Below are positions 25,650 through 33,796 of a stretch of 64,000 nt of DNA, one piece after another. How positions within the stretch are numbered: the stretch's first letter is position 1; every line of letters begins with the position of its first letter. The notes under the pieces were generated by a model. That model did not search any database and was not told the DNA's origin. It saw nothing but the letters and a program-made list of their open reading frames with translations. Origin of the DNA: Paenibacillus polysaccharolyticus (GTDB taxonomy: Bacteria; Bacillota; Bacilli; Paenibacillales; Paenibacillaceae). The stretch is taken from NCBI RefSeq assembly GCF_900102085.1, contig NZ_FMVM01000011.1, forward strand, positions 62,001 through 126,000, written 5' to 3'. Position numbers and translations under genes: made by a program.

Positions 25650-26729
25650 CTAATCCCAATTCCATATCTCTACCCGGTTCAGATGAACATGCTGGAATTC
25701 CGGATTCTCGCTAATCTTCTGCAATTCACGTACGGGCCCTGTTACAACAGCACCGTATACTTGTACGCCATTCTTTTTCAGATAGGCAAGTCGTCGTTGA
25801 TCCCAATCAACACCGTTATAACTGAGGTTGCTGGTCATCCATTCCAGATCAGACATCATGCCTTGGATTTGTTCCTTCATTGTTCCTTCTGACTGCGCCA
25901 GCTTTTGGTCTTGAGGTTCTCTAGGAAAATAATTAAACCATCGCCCTCCGCTTTCTTCCATTTCATAGAGTGGCTTAAGCGTCAGATGAGGAACATTATA
26001 GTCAAACAGTCCTGCTCTCGAATAGGAAAGATTTTTTTCTTGCATTTCTCCTGAATAGATCGGCATCGCTGTGACTCGGACATCATACTTAGAGAGCAGC
26101 TGCATCAATTGCTCAGGTGATTTTAGATTTTTCAATGAGATCGACATCTCGGCGACATGTCCGTCATCTATTTTACGAAGTCGCTTAGAACTGCTATTTT
26201 CCTCCGTGTCCTCCTCGGAGGGTTTGCCGTCAACCAAGTCATACGGAAGGTAAAATGGACCGGGTTCGTTACCATTTAAATAAGCACCTGTGCTATTCAT
26301 CTTGTAACTGAATTTACCGGTAATACTTCGTTCGGCTTGAACCTCACCAGTGATCACTTCCGATGAACCGACGAGGCGATATACTTTCAGATTAGCCTTC
26401 TGTGTTAAAAAGGGAGTGACTTCAAACGTCTGATGGGGACTTTTTTCGACACGCAATCCGTCACCGCTCATCTCCACTACCGAAATGATGGATCGCATGA
26501 AGTCATTACGCACTTTGGATTGATCGAAATACATATGCAGAGCCGAGATATAGACATGATAGAGTATAAATATTAAAAATAGAACTCCACCTGCGTTCAG
26601 GAAAAATTTCCAACGTGTTTTCCATACCATTCGTCTGAATTGCTTATGACTCCATTGCGGGCGTTGAGGTTCGAAATCATCTGCATGGAGTACATGCAGT
26701 TCATCGGGTTCCGTTGGCTTGGACATCAT
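25650..26729 (-). CDS. Membrane anti-sigma factor of the adjacent ECF sigma factor
   Basis: A 359-residue protein with a cytoplasmic N-terminus of about 42 residues, one membrane segment (about 43-63) and a long external domain, the layout of the YhdL-like/Sigma_reg_N and Sigma_reg_C anti-sigma proteins. The external part ends in a Sigma_reg_C-like stretch (VQVYGAVVTGPVRELQKI). Its ATG overlaps the sigma stop (ATGA), so both are made together. It should hold the sigma factor at the membrane until a cell-envelope signal arrives. The signal is not evident. Confidence 0.85.
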   Translation of the reverse strand: MMSKPTEPDELHVLHADDFEPQRPQWSHKQFRRMVWKTRWKFFLNAGGVLFLIFILYHVYISALHMYFDQSKVRNDFMRSIISVVEMSGDGLRVEKSPHQTFEVTPFLTQKANLKVYRLVGSSEVITGEVQAERSITGKFSYKMNSTGAYLNGNEPGPFYLPYDLVDGKPSEEDTEENSSSKRLRKIDDGHVAEMSISLKNLKSPEQLMQLLSKYDVRVTAMPIYSGEMQEKNLSYSRAGLFDYNVPHLTLKPLYEMEESGGRWFNYFPREPQDQKLAQSEGTMKEQIQGMMSDLEWMTSNLSYNGVDWDQRRLAYLKKNGVQVYGAVVTGPVRELQKISENPEFQHVHLNRVEIWNWD

Positions 26730-27250
26730 TCATTCTCTCCTTTCATCTGTAACATCTCTTCTTTAAATCGTGCTCTGGCACGAAACAGGGTAACTTTGAC
26801 CTGACTCATATTCATATCCAGAACCTTGCAAAGTTCCTTGTAAGACAGCTCATTCATCTCGCGAAGTAGCAGTACAGTCCGATATTGTTCGGGCAGTTTC
26901 TTCATGACCTGTTGAATGAGCTTTACCCGTTCACGAGCGGCGAGTACTTCCTCAGGAGTACGATATGTATTCTCTACACTTTGTTTCTCCAGTTCCCGGC
27001 TCATTTCCATTTCCCCGCGGTTCTTTCGGTACCAATCGATAAATAAATGTCGGGCTATTTTGTACAGCCATGCTCTGGCATAGTCGGCATGTTCGGTTTT
27101 CATGGATACCATAGCTCTGTAAAATGTTTCTTGAACTAACTCCTCAGCCGTTTCTTGTGATCCACACATCCGGTAGAGATAGAGATGCAGGGAGGACTGG
27201 TACTGTTTGAATAGTTCGGCATATAAATCACTCCTCATTCCAGATTTCAT
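26726..27250 (-). CDS. ECF-type RNA polymerase sigma factor
   Basis: A 174-residue sigma-70 protein with only regions 2 and 4. Region 2 has EELVQETFYRAMVSM and ARAWLYKIARHLFIDWYRKN; region 4 has LPEQYRTVLLLREMNELSYKELCKVLDMNMSQVKVTLFRARARF. The start is ATG 27250, which lies very close to AAGGAGG, or ATG 27238 with 12-base spacing. A promoter of ECF type lies just upstream, so it probably activates its own operon with the anti-sigma gene. Confidence 0.93.
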   Translation of the reverse strand: MKSGMRSDLYAELFKQYQSSLHLYLYRMCGSQETAEELVQETFYRAMVSMKTEHADYARAWLYKIARHLFIDWYRKNRGEMEMSRELEKQSVENTYRTPEEVLAARERVKLIQQVMKKLPEQYRTVLLLREMNELSYKELCKVLDMNMSQVKVTLFRARARFKEEMLQMKGENE

Positions 27251-27264
27251 CCTCCTTCATTTAA

Positions 27265-27293
27265 GACAACGGGCGGAGTTCAAAAATGTTACA
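27265..27293 (-). promoter_or_regulatory. ECF-type autoregulatory promoter
   Basis: On the minus strand TGTAAC (27293-27288) and CGTTGTC (27271-27265) are 16 bases apart, the -35/-10 pattern of ECF promoters. It lies 15 bases before the sigma start. Confidence 0.5.
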
Positions 27294-27382
27294 ATTAAAT
27301 TGAATATTTATTAATAAGATGAATTGGACTATGCTTTTGTCAGGCACGCAAGTTCATAGACACCAAGGAGATGTACACAATT

Positions 27383-27598
27383 ATGGAATTATTTACAGCA
27401 TTCATTGCCGTTTTTGTATGCATTATTTTCGTGCTCATCGTTGCCGCTGTTGTGCGTTATGCCGTGGATTCGTCCAAAACATCCAGAAAATTGGATCTAC
27501 TGATGAAGGAAGTACGTGATCTGCGGGCAGAAGTCAGAAGGTTTCAACATGCAAAAGAGCAGGAGGATAATAAACATATTATCGATGAAAAAGTGTAA
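27383..27598 (+). CDS. Small membrane protein with coiled coil
   Basis: About 71 residues: a hydrophobic segment (about 3-25) followed by a basic helix and a coiled coil (SRKLDLLMKEVRDLRAEVRRF). AAGGAG is 12 bases before ATG 27383; ATG 27371 lies directly on it. Layout is like DUF4083-type small membrane proteins, but I cannot confirm the family. Function unknown. Confidence 0.65.
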   Translation: MELFTAFIAVFVCIIFVLIVAAVVRYAVDSSKTSRKLDLLMKEVRDLRAEVRRFQHAKEQEDNKHIIDEKV

Positions 27599-27678
27599 TC
27601 GCTGTGTGAAGCGGTGAGACCTTTAAGTTAGTGAATAGTGATTAATACAATAACTTAAATCGGGAGTGAACAAACCTT

Positions 27679-28218
27679 ATGACTGCAAATCCAAACGTTC
27701 AGGCTGTTTTTATCGACAGAGATGGCACGATCGGGGGTACAGGACATTTTATTCATCCGAGAGACTTTGAGTTATATCCGAATGCACAGGAAGCGATTAC
27801 GCTCATAAAGCAAAACGGAATGAAGGTTTTTGCACTCACCAATCAACACCGAATTTCACGCGGACAAGCAACGGTTCAGGAGTTTGAACAGCAGTTTCAG
27901 GAATACGGATTCGATCAGGCCTACATCTGTCCACATGAAGAAGAATGTGGCTGCCGAAAGCCTAAACCCGGCATGTTACATCAGGCTGCAGAACGGCATG
28001 GTTTAGACTTGACCAAGTGCATCGTTATCGGAGACGTAGGCGACACAGACATGCTTGCTGCGCATGCTGTAGGAGCAACGAAGATTATGGTGAGAACAGG
28101 CTGGGGGGAATCCTCATTAACGAAGTTCAGAGATAAGTGGGCTCAGACGGAGCCGGATTATATTGCAGCAGATATTTTAGATGCAGTGCATTGGATTATT
28201 GGCAATTTGAAAGAGTAA
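27679..28218 (+). CDS. HAD-IIIA phosphatase, GmhB/HisB-N-like
   Basis: A 179-residue HAD-family enzyme. Motif I is FIDRDGT with Asp13 (nucleophile) and Asp15; motif II is ALTNQ; a zinc loop has C84, H86, C90 and C92 (CPHEEECGC), followed by RKPKPGM; motif III-IV is VIGDVGDTDMLAA. This set is typical of D,D-heptose 1,7-bisphosphate phosphatase and histidinol-phosphatase-like enzymes. No sugar or histidine genes are nearby, so the substrate is open. Confidence 0.88.
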   Translation: MTANPNVQAVFIDRDGTIGGTGHFIHPRDFELYPNAQEAITLIKQNGMKVFALTNQHRISRGQATVQEFEQQFQEYGFDQAYICPHEEECGCRKPKPGMLHQAAERHGLDLTKCIVIGDVGDTDMLAAHAVGATKIMVRTGWGESSLTKFRDKWAQTEPDYIAADILDAVHWIIGNLKE

Positions 28219-28246
28219 ATGTTCAGTGTATAAGGGGAGTGATGGG

Positions 28247-28588
28247 ATGATCGCAAGAACATGGCATGGAGCTGTACCGCTGGAGAACAAGGAAGCTTTT
28301 CTGGAATATGAGGTTGAAACAGGAGTGAAAGATACACTCGCTGTTAAGGGAAATCGCGGAGCGTATCTGAAAGTTGTGGAGCAAGGAGACTACGCACACT
28401 TTTTCCTGTGCACCATGTGGGAGGATATGGAGTCCATGATGGCATTTGCAGGGCCTGAGCCTACCATTGCTGTGACGTATCCGAAGGATGAGGAGCTTGG
28501 TTTGATCTCTGATCCGATTGTCATTATACAGGAAGTAACCAGTGCAGATAGTCCATTTGAGGATGATAAAAAAGTACATAACATTTAG
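28247..28588 (+). CDS. Small ABM-like (dimeric alpha-beta barrel) protein
   Basis: A 113-residue protein whose pattern (IARTWHGAVPLENKEAFLEY, then HFFLCTMWEDMESMMAFAG) resembles antibiotic-biosynthesis-monooxygenase-like ferredoxin folds. No conserved heme ligand can be named. ATG 28247 follows AAGGGGAGTGATGGG; a frame start at 28226 lacks spacing. It is followed by a SHOCT membrane protein gene after 6 bases. Confidence 0.6.
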   Translation: MIARTWHGAVPLENKEAFLEYEVETGVKDTLAVKGNRGAYLKVVEQGDYAHFFLCTMWEDMESMMAFAGPEPTIAVTYPKDEELGLISDPIVIIQEVTSADSPFEDDKKVHNI

Positions 28589-28594
28589 GGGGAA

Positions 28595-28888
28595 ATGAAG
28601 TTGAAGGCATTATCCATCATTGCAGTTGTAGTATTCACATTGACGTTATTTTTCATTTTTGTTTTGGGACCCGTAGACGAGGCGGCTGCAGTAGGATGGG
28701 CATTTTTATCTATGTTTTTTGCCATACCTTATTCGATTTTTATGCTTGTAAAAGTCAATAAGTTAAACAAACCAGTGGTTAACGTCCATGAACAGCTTTT
28801 ACAATTGGGGGATTTAAAGGACAAAAATATCATCTCGGAGTATGAATTCGACCAGAAGAAAGAGAAGTTGCTTGCGAAAATTAGATGA
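28595..28888 (+). CDS. SHOCT-domain small membrane protein
   Basis: A 97-residue protein with two hydrophobic segments (about 5-24 and 31-51) and a C-terminal SHOCT motif (LLQLGDLKDKNIISEYEFDQKK near 65-90). SHOCT domains are short oligomerising tails found on many small membrane proteins. Start is ATG 28595 or TTG 28601, which is better spaced from AGGGGG. The start of the phosphotransferase ribosome site overlaps its end region. Confidence 0.7.
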   Translation: MKLKALSIIAVVVFTLTLFFIFVLGPVDEAAAVGWAFLSMFFAIPYSIFMLVKVNKLNKPVVNVHEQLLQLGDLKDKNIISEYEFDQKKEKLLAKIR

Positions 28889-28932
28889 AACACAGGAGAA
28901 AGGAGAAGGGGAAAAAGGAAAGGGAGAAACAT

Positions 28933-29796
28933 ATGATAAACATCAACCCAAGCACCAAGGAGATCAACGAGCTCTTGCAAAAGCATAGCATTCACGAACA
29001 CATCGTGGAAGTAAGACAGTTGTCGGGAACGACGGCGGGGCGGGTGTTCAGGCTACTTGCGAGCTCGGGCGAACGGTACATTTTGAAATGGGATGATCCT
29101 GAGGACATTCGTGTTACATGTCAGTTTCTGAATACATACAGTGAAGTGATGCTGTTGCCAAAGGTTCTTTTTACGAGTTCGGACAACACTTATTTTGCAT
29201 ACAGCTTTATGGAAGGTGTGACTCATAACCATCGGGGAGCGAAGAAAGAATGGTTAACCCGGCTGGTGAAAGAGCTGTTGAATACATATGTACGTTTGCC
29301 GGATACAAAGTTATGGGGAAGAATGGGGTATCCACGTGAGACATGGAGGGGATTCAATCAGATTAGTATTGATGAGGCGAGAGAGAATCTTGGTGATGTG
29401 CTTACAGCGGAAGACTACGATCTGGTTCAATCTACAGTGAATCGTCTGTTTGAGAAGGAAGAGACCGCGAGATTTCTTTTGCATGGGGATACAGGTGTTC
29501 ATAATATTGTATTTGAGCAAAAGGAACTGGTTGGGGTCATTGACCCATCTCCAATGGTTGGCCCCGTGATCTATGACTTTTTGTATGCCTTTTGTTCCTC
29601 CCCGGATGACCTCGACCCAACATTGTTATGGGATGTATTCGGGCATCTGGAGCAGGTGACTATGGATAAGTTCAGATTGATGGAAGAAGCACTGGTTCAT
29701 CTATACTGCCGGATTGGGCTCAGCAACAAACATCATCCGCAGGACTTGCCCGAGTATCTCGAAGCGTGGGATTTGTGGAAATGGCATATAACATAA
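28933..29796 (+). CDS. Aminoglycoside-phosphotransferase-fold kinase
   Basis: A 287-residue APH-fold protein. The catalytic loop HGDTGVHN has Asp186, and IDPSPMVGP holds the metal-binding Asp204, followed by YDFLYAF. The N-terminal lobe has GTTAGRVFR and a lysine in YILKWDD. ATG 28933 follows AAAGGGAGAAAC; an upstream lysine-rich extension to 28885 is not part of the fold. The family includes antibiotic kinases and housekeeping small-molecule kinases; the substrate cannot be told. Confidence 0.82.
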   Translation: MININPSTKEINELLQKHSIHEHIVEVRQLSGTTAGRVFRLLASSGERYILKWDDPEDIRVTCQFLNTYSEVMLLPKVLFTSSDNTYFAYSFMEGVTHNHRGAKKEWLTRLVKELLNTYVRLPDTKLWGRMGYPRETWRGFNQISIDEARENLGDVLTAEDYDLVQSTVNRLFEKEETARFLLHGDTGVHNIVFEQKELVGVIDPSPMVGPVIYDFLYAFCSSPDDLDPTLLWDVFGHLEQVTMDKFRLMEEALVHLYCRIGLSNKHHPQDLPEYLEAWDLWKWHIT

Positions 29797-29826
29797 AGCC
29801 AACCTTCGCTTGGAAGGTTGGCTTTA
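29795..29826. terminator. Bidirectional terminator
   Basis: AAAGCCAACCTT (29795-29806) pairs perfectly with AAGGTTGGCTTT (29814-29825). It lies between the convergent kinase and siderophore-binding genes. Confidence 0.8.
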
Positions 29827-29849
29827 CTTTTGAATTAAGGAAAACCATA

Positions 29850-30935
29850 TTATTTTGTGAAGAATGGAATAGCCTCTTTGAGAATTTCTTCACCCGACAG
29901 AGGCCCCTTACCCAGTGCCCATATTTCATCATTAACAACGAGCACATGTTTATCTTTCACCGCTTTGATGGATTGGAAGGTGCTGTTATTCATCCATTTA
30001 TCCAGGTCGGCCTTCGCCCCATAGATCACCAGATAGTCCGGGTTTTCCTGTACAAGGGTTTCCAGATCTACATCGGCTACGTCAATCTTGCCTGGCGTCT
30101 GTTGCTGACTGGACTTGTTCTCATCGAAGCTGTATTCCGCGCCGATTTTCTCCAGCAGAGTTGCGATATATGAGGTTTTCATCCAGATGTAGAAGTTTTT
30201 CTCCAGTGCTTTCACGACGATAACTTTAGGTTTGCCCTGGATTTGAGCGTGGGTCTGTTCAATGTTCTGGTTCAGTTCATTCATAACCTGATCATGTTCT
30301 TTTTCTTTGCCAAGCAAGGTTCCCAGCATAGCGAAGTTTTGCTCCATGTCTCCGTAACCATTGGTATAGAGCGCGATGGTCGGTGCAATTTTCTCCAGAT
30401 CCTCACGTATGGCTCCGTGCACATCGGCATTGGCGATAATCAGATCGGGCTTGAGGGAAGAGATGACTTCCAGATTAGGCTGCTGGTGATTTCCAACAAA
30501 AGTATAGTCCTTCACCTGATCTTTCAGGTAACCAAGCACTTCCGCTTTATAAGAGCCTGCAATCCCTGCTGGCATTACACCAAGGGAGACGAGCTCATCC
30601 GTGAAGGAGAAATGCAGGGTAACGATTTTTTTGGGCGAGGCAGGGAGTTTGGTTTCTCCCCAGGCGTTCTTTACAACAAATGAACCGTCTGAATTAGAGG
30701 TAATTGAAGGAGCCGTTGTTGTATTGGCTTCATTTGAACCTTGGTCTGAAGATGATGTTGCAGTGGAGGAAGTGGACGCATTACCACTATCCGTTTTACT
30801 CGGTTCATTGGCAGAAGCCGCTGGCTCCTTGTCCGATGTAACACCAGCGGTGTTGCCAGCCGTTCCTCCGCTACATGCGGTGAGAACCAGCACAAGAGTT
30901 AATATAATTACCATAAATAGTGATGTTCGTTTCAT
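29850..30935 (-). CDS. Iron-siderophore-binding lipoprotein (FecB/FhuD-like)
   Basis: A 361-residue protein: signal peptide with lipobox LTAC (Cys21), then a 60-residue Ser/Thr/Asn-rich linker, then the Peripla_BP_2 fold with PASPKKIVTLHFSFTDELVSLG and KPDLIIAN. ATG 30935 follows GGAGGG by nine bases. It is the last gene of the minus-strand set, after the two permeases. It binds a ferric siderophore outside the cell; the type cannot be told. The linker is longer than usual. Confidence 0.9.
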   Translation of the reverse strand: MKRTSLFMVIILTLVLVLTACSGGTAGNTAGVTSDKEPAASANEPSKTDSGNASTSSTATSSSDQGSNEANTTTAPSITSNSDGSFVVKNAWGETKLPASPKKIVTLHFSFTDELVSLGVMPAGIAGSYKAEVLGYLKDQVKDYTFVGNHQQPNLEVISSLKPDLIIANADVHGAIREDLEKIAPTIALYTNGYGDMEQNFAMLGTLLGKEKEHDQVMNELNQNIEQTHAQIQGKPKVIVVKALEKNFYIWMKTSYIATLLEKIGAEYSFDENKSSQQQTPGKIDVADVDLETLVQENPDYLVIYGAKADLDKWMNNSTFQSIKAVKDKHVLVVNDEIWALGKGPLSGEEILKEAIPFFTK

Positions 30936-30961
30936 TGGGAATGAACCCTCCATATTGAAAA

Positions 30962-31966
30962 TTATTTTTTCTGTCCTTGCTTGAAGATCAGGTATACAAA
31001 ATAGGGCGCGCCGATTAACGATGTAATGATGCCAACGGGAATCTCCATTGGAGGGATCAGAATGCGGCCAATCATATCGCCCAGCATGACAAGTAGCGCG
31101 CCGAGCGCCGCGGTAAATGGGAGGGAACGGATGAAGTTCTCTCCAACCAGCTTATGGGACAGATGTGGAATAATAAGTCCAACAAAGCTGAGATTCCCCG
31201 ATATACTGGCTGAGCTTGCGGATAAAGCGAGAGCTACAATGAGTAGTACCGTTCGCACCATGCGAACCCGGGTGCCTAAGGACACCAGCACGGATTCATC
31301 CAACTTCAAGACATTTAAATACCTTACGAGCAACATGGCGGCTAACAATCCTGCTGCTGTCCATGGCCATAACATCTCCACATGTTGCAAGCTGCGCGCA
31401 TATAAGCTGCCTTTAAGCCAGACCAGTGCCTGACTGGAACTCATGGCATATTTAACGATAAGCATTTTGATGATGGCCTGTAATGCAGAACTAACGGCTA
31501 TACCCACAAGAGCGAGACGGATCATGGATGTGCCCTGGCGGCGATAAGCGAGCAGGAAAATGATTAGACTTGCCGCTGCCGAACCTGCCATCGAATAGAA
31601 AGGCAACCAGATTGCGGGTGTTAACGGCGCAAGTAAAATAATGACTACGGTCACCAGCCCGCCACCTGCTGTTGCCCCGATGACATCAGGTGAAGCCAGA
31701 GGATTTCGCAGGACAGTTTGCAGGATGGCACCTGCGACAGATGCAGCAATGCCTACAAGCATGGCGCAGAGAACACGAGGCAACCGAAGCTCATAGATCG
31801 TGCCGGATTGCGATTGAAACTGGTCGATGATTTCATGGAACGTAACGGGGGTTGCCCCGAAACGAAGCGACAGGATGAATACCAGCGCTAACGAGAATAA
31901 GACTGCGGTCATCAGTGCAGCAAAGCTCCAGTTGGATCGGGAGGACGGATTTTTTAAACATGTCAT
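30962..31966 (-). CDS. Iron-siderophore ABC permease, FecCD family
   Basis: A 334-residue permease with about nine or ten membrane segments. Family blocks are clear: LRLPRVLCAMLVGIAASVAGAILQ, NPLASPDVIGATAGGG and GLIIPHLSHKLVG with the closing GDMIGR. The start ATG 31966 overlaps the preceding permease stop (ATGA) and follows GGGAGGAAACG. It pairs with the next permease. No ATPase gene is present, so a FhuC/YusV-type ATPase must come from elsewhere. Confidence 0.92.
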   Translation of the reverse strand: MTCLKNPSSRSNWSFAALMTAVLFSLALVFILSLRFGATPVTFHEIIDQFQSQSGTIYELRLPRVLCAMLVGIAASVAGAILQTVLRNPLASPDVIGATAGGGLVTVVIILLAPLTPAIWLPFYSMAGSAAASLIIFLLAYRRQGTSMIRLALVGIAVSSALQAIIKMLIVKYAMSSSQALVWLKGSLYARSLQHVEMLWPWTAAGLLAAMLLVRYLNVLKLDESVLVSLGTRVRMVRTVLLIVALALSASSASISGNLSFVGLIIPHLSHKLVGENFIRSLPFTAALGALLVMLGDMIGRILIPPMEIPVGIITSLIGAPYFVYLIFKQGQKK

Positions 31967-33012
31967 GAACGTTTCCTCCCGCGCATGCGCATGAGCACGA
32001 TGAAGAACGGTGCTCCAATAAACGCAGTAATAAGTCCAACCGGTGCTTCCAACGGATAGAAAAGCAGGCGTCCGATCAGATCGGCATACACGAGAAGCAC
32101 ACTGCCTGTCAGCGCAGCGAGTGGTACAATCACCCGATAATCGATACCTGTTAACGTACGAATAATATGTACTGCCATTAAGCCAATGAACCCGATGGGG
32201 CCGCATACCGCCGTTGCTGCACCAACGAGCACAATAATGGCTACCATGATTCCGCTCCGTACCATGGTTAACCGTTGTCCGACAGATATCGCTGTATCCT
32301 TACCCATGGACAATACATTTAACTGGGACGCAAACAAGCAACAAAGGATACTGACGGGAACGAGAGTGACTAGCGAGAACATGACATCTTCCCAGGACAT
32401 GCCCGACAGATCGCCGGCCATCCAGCGCAGCAGTTGATACAGATCGGTATCATGGAATATGATCAGCGTGGTGGTCATTGAACTGAAAAACAGACTGTTC
32501 ACCAGTCCCGTGAGCACTACACTGCTTGAACTGAAGCGGCTCCGTACACTGAGCACATAAATGAGAATGCCGCTGAGCGCAGTTCCCAACATGGAAGCCG
32601 TTACGGTGAAAAAACGGAATGTCTGGAACTGCATCAGCACCATCAGTGCAGCAATCGCCATGTTGGCCCCCTGATTAATGCCCATAACCTCCGGGTCTGC
32701 CAGATCATTCGATGTTAAAGACTGAAGCAGACATCCCGCAATACCGAGTCCGGCACCAACAAGTACCGCAGCGAGAATTCGGGGCAGTCTAATCGTGGTT
32801 ACCGAGCGAATCAGGGATTCGTTGTCCGTCCAGGCGAACCAGTTGAACAGGATCGGTTCCTTGCGACTGGGTTGCAGATGAAAGATCATGGCCAGATATG
32901 CGCCCGCAACAAGCAGGATAAGTAATGTCAGGCCGATCCAGATGTGCTTCGACAGGCCTAGATGTTTTCGTACGGCAGAAGCACGAGATGAATTATGAAA
33001 TGAAAGAAACAT
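31963..33012 (-). CDS. Iron-siderophore ABC permease, FecCD family
   Basis: A 349-residue permease and first gene of the operon. It has the basic N-terminus, then ten hydrophobic segments with TIRLPRILAAVLVGAGLGIAG, NDLADPEVMGINQGAN, and a closing GFIGLMAVHIIR and YADLIGR. The start ATG 33012 has only a distant AAGGGG site; a short 11-codon frame overlaps in between. A Fur-like box lies 34-48 bases upstream. Confidence 0.92.
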   Translation of the reverse strand: MFLSFHNSSRASAVRKHLGLSKHIWIGLTLLILLVAGAYLAMIFHLQPSRKEPILFNWFAWTDNESLIRSVTTIRLPRILAAVLVGAGLGIAGCLLQSLTSNDLADPEVMGINQGANMAIAALMVLMQFQTFRFFTVTASMLGTALSGILIYVLSVRSRFSSSSVVLTGLVNSLFFSSMTTTLIIFHDTDLYQLLRWMAGDLSGMSWEDVMFSLVTLVPVSILCCLFASQLNVLSMGKDTAISVGQRLTMVRSGIMVAIIVLVGAATAVCGPIGFIGLMAVHIIRTLTGIDYRVIVPLAALTGSVLLVYADLIGRLLFYPLEAPVGLITAFIGAPFFIVLMRMRGRKRS

Positions 33013-33045
33013 GCCGGATTACGTTCATCCCCTTTTCGTTTTTAA

Positions 33046-33060
33046 TGAAAATGATTATCA
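33046..33060. promoter_or_regulatory. Fur-like iron box
   Basis: TGAAAATGATTATCA matches the 7-1-7 Fur consensus (TGATAATnATTATCA) at all but one position. It lies between the siderophore permease and the divergent response regulator, so it could control both. Binding is inferred. Confidence 0.75.
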
Positions 33061-33115
33061 TTGTTGATATAATACATAACAGTTGTGTGATTCATGTGTG
33101 TTTAGGAGGAAAATT

Positions 33116-33796
33116 GTGAGACGTTCCGTTTTATTAATAGAAGATGAAGAATCCATTCGTGAGCTGGTCACGGATTACTTCACGCAATCCGCTTGGCAAG
33201 TCATTGAAGCAGCTAACGGGGAAGAAGCACTTGAACTGTTCAATTCCTGTCCGCCAGACTTGGTGATTGTAGATCTGATGATTCCCAAAGTGAGTGGCTG
33301 GAATGTGTGCCGGCAGATTCGATATCAGTCTACCGTGCCCATCATTATCCTTACTGCAAAATCGGAAGAAGAGAATAAGCTGCTGGGCTTTGAACTAGGT
33401 GCCGACGATTATGTGACGAAACCGTTCAGCCCGCGTGTGCTGGTTGCCCGCGCGGAGACATTAATGAAACGTGTGGACAATACAGTGGGACAGGAAGATC
33501 CGATCATTTCTTTTGGCAATATAAAGGTGTATGAGAGAAAACGCTTAGTGGAGTCAGGGGGGCAACCCGTTGAGCTGTCCTATAAGGAATATGATGTGTT
33601 GCTGCACCTGCTCAGGCATCGAAATTTCCCTTTGACGCGTGAACATTTGTTAAATCAAGTGTGGGGTGTGGACTATTTTGGCGACCCTCGCGTGGTGGAT
33701 ACTCATATCAAAAATTTGCGTAAAAAGCTGGGGGCAGACGCTTGTTATATTCGTACGGTGTTTCGCATCGGATACAAGTTTGAGGTTGAATCGTGA
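33116..33796 (+). CDS. OmpR-family response regulator
   Basis: A 226-residue regulator: receiver with acidic pair EDEE, phospho-acceptor Asp in VIVDLMIP and Lys in YVTKPF, then a winged helix with SYKEYDVLLHLLRH and VWGVDYFGDPRVVDTHIKNLRKKL cut by a short loop. GTG 33116 follows AGGAGGA. Its end overlaps the kinase start (GTGA). It diverges from the siderophore importer with a Fur-like box between, which suggests an iron- or envelope-linked role, but its targets are unknown. Confidence 0.92.
   Translation: MRRSVLLIEDEESIRELVTDYFTQSAWQVIEAANGEEALELFNSCPPDLVIVDLMIPKVSGWNVCRQIRYQSTVPIIILTAKSEEENKLLGFELGADDYVTKPFSPRVLVARAETLMKRVDNTVGQEDPIISFGNIKVYERKRLVESGGQPVELSYKEYDVLLHLLRHRNFPLTREHLLNQVWGVDYFGDPRVVDTHIKNLRKKLGADACYIRTVFRIGYKFEVES

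Noticed and set aside
31967..32206. 80-residue N-terminal extension of the second FecCD permease
   Set aside because: It overlaps the other permease gene in another frame and is Arg/Cys/Ser-rich. ATG 31966 has a good ribosome site and the classic ATGA overlap.
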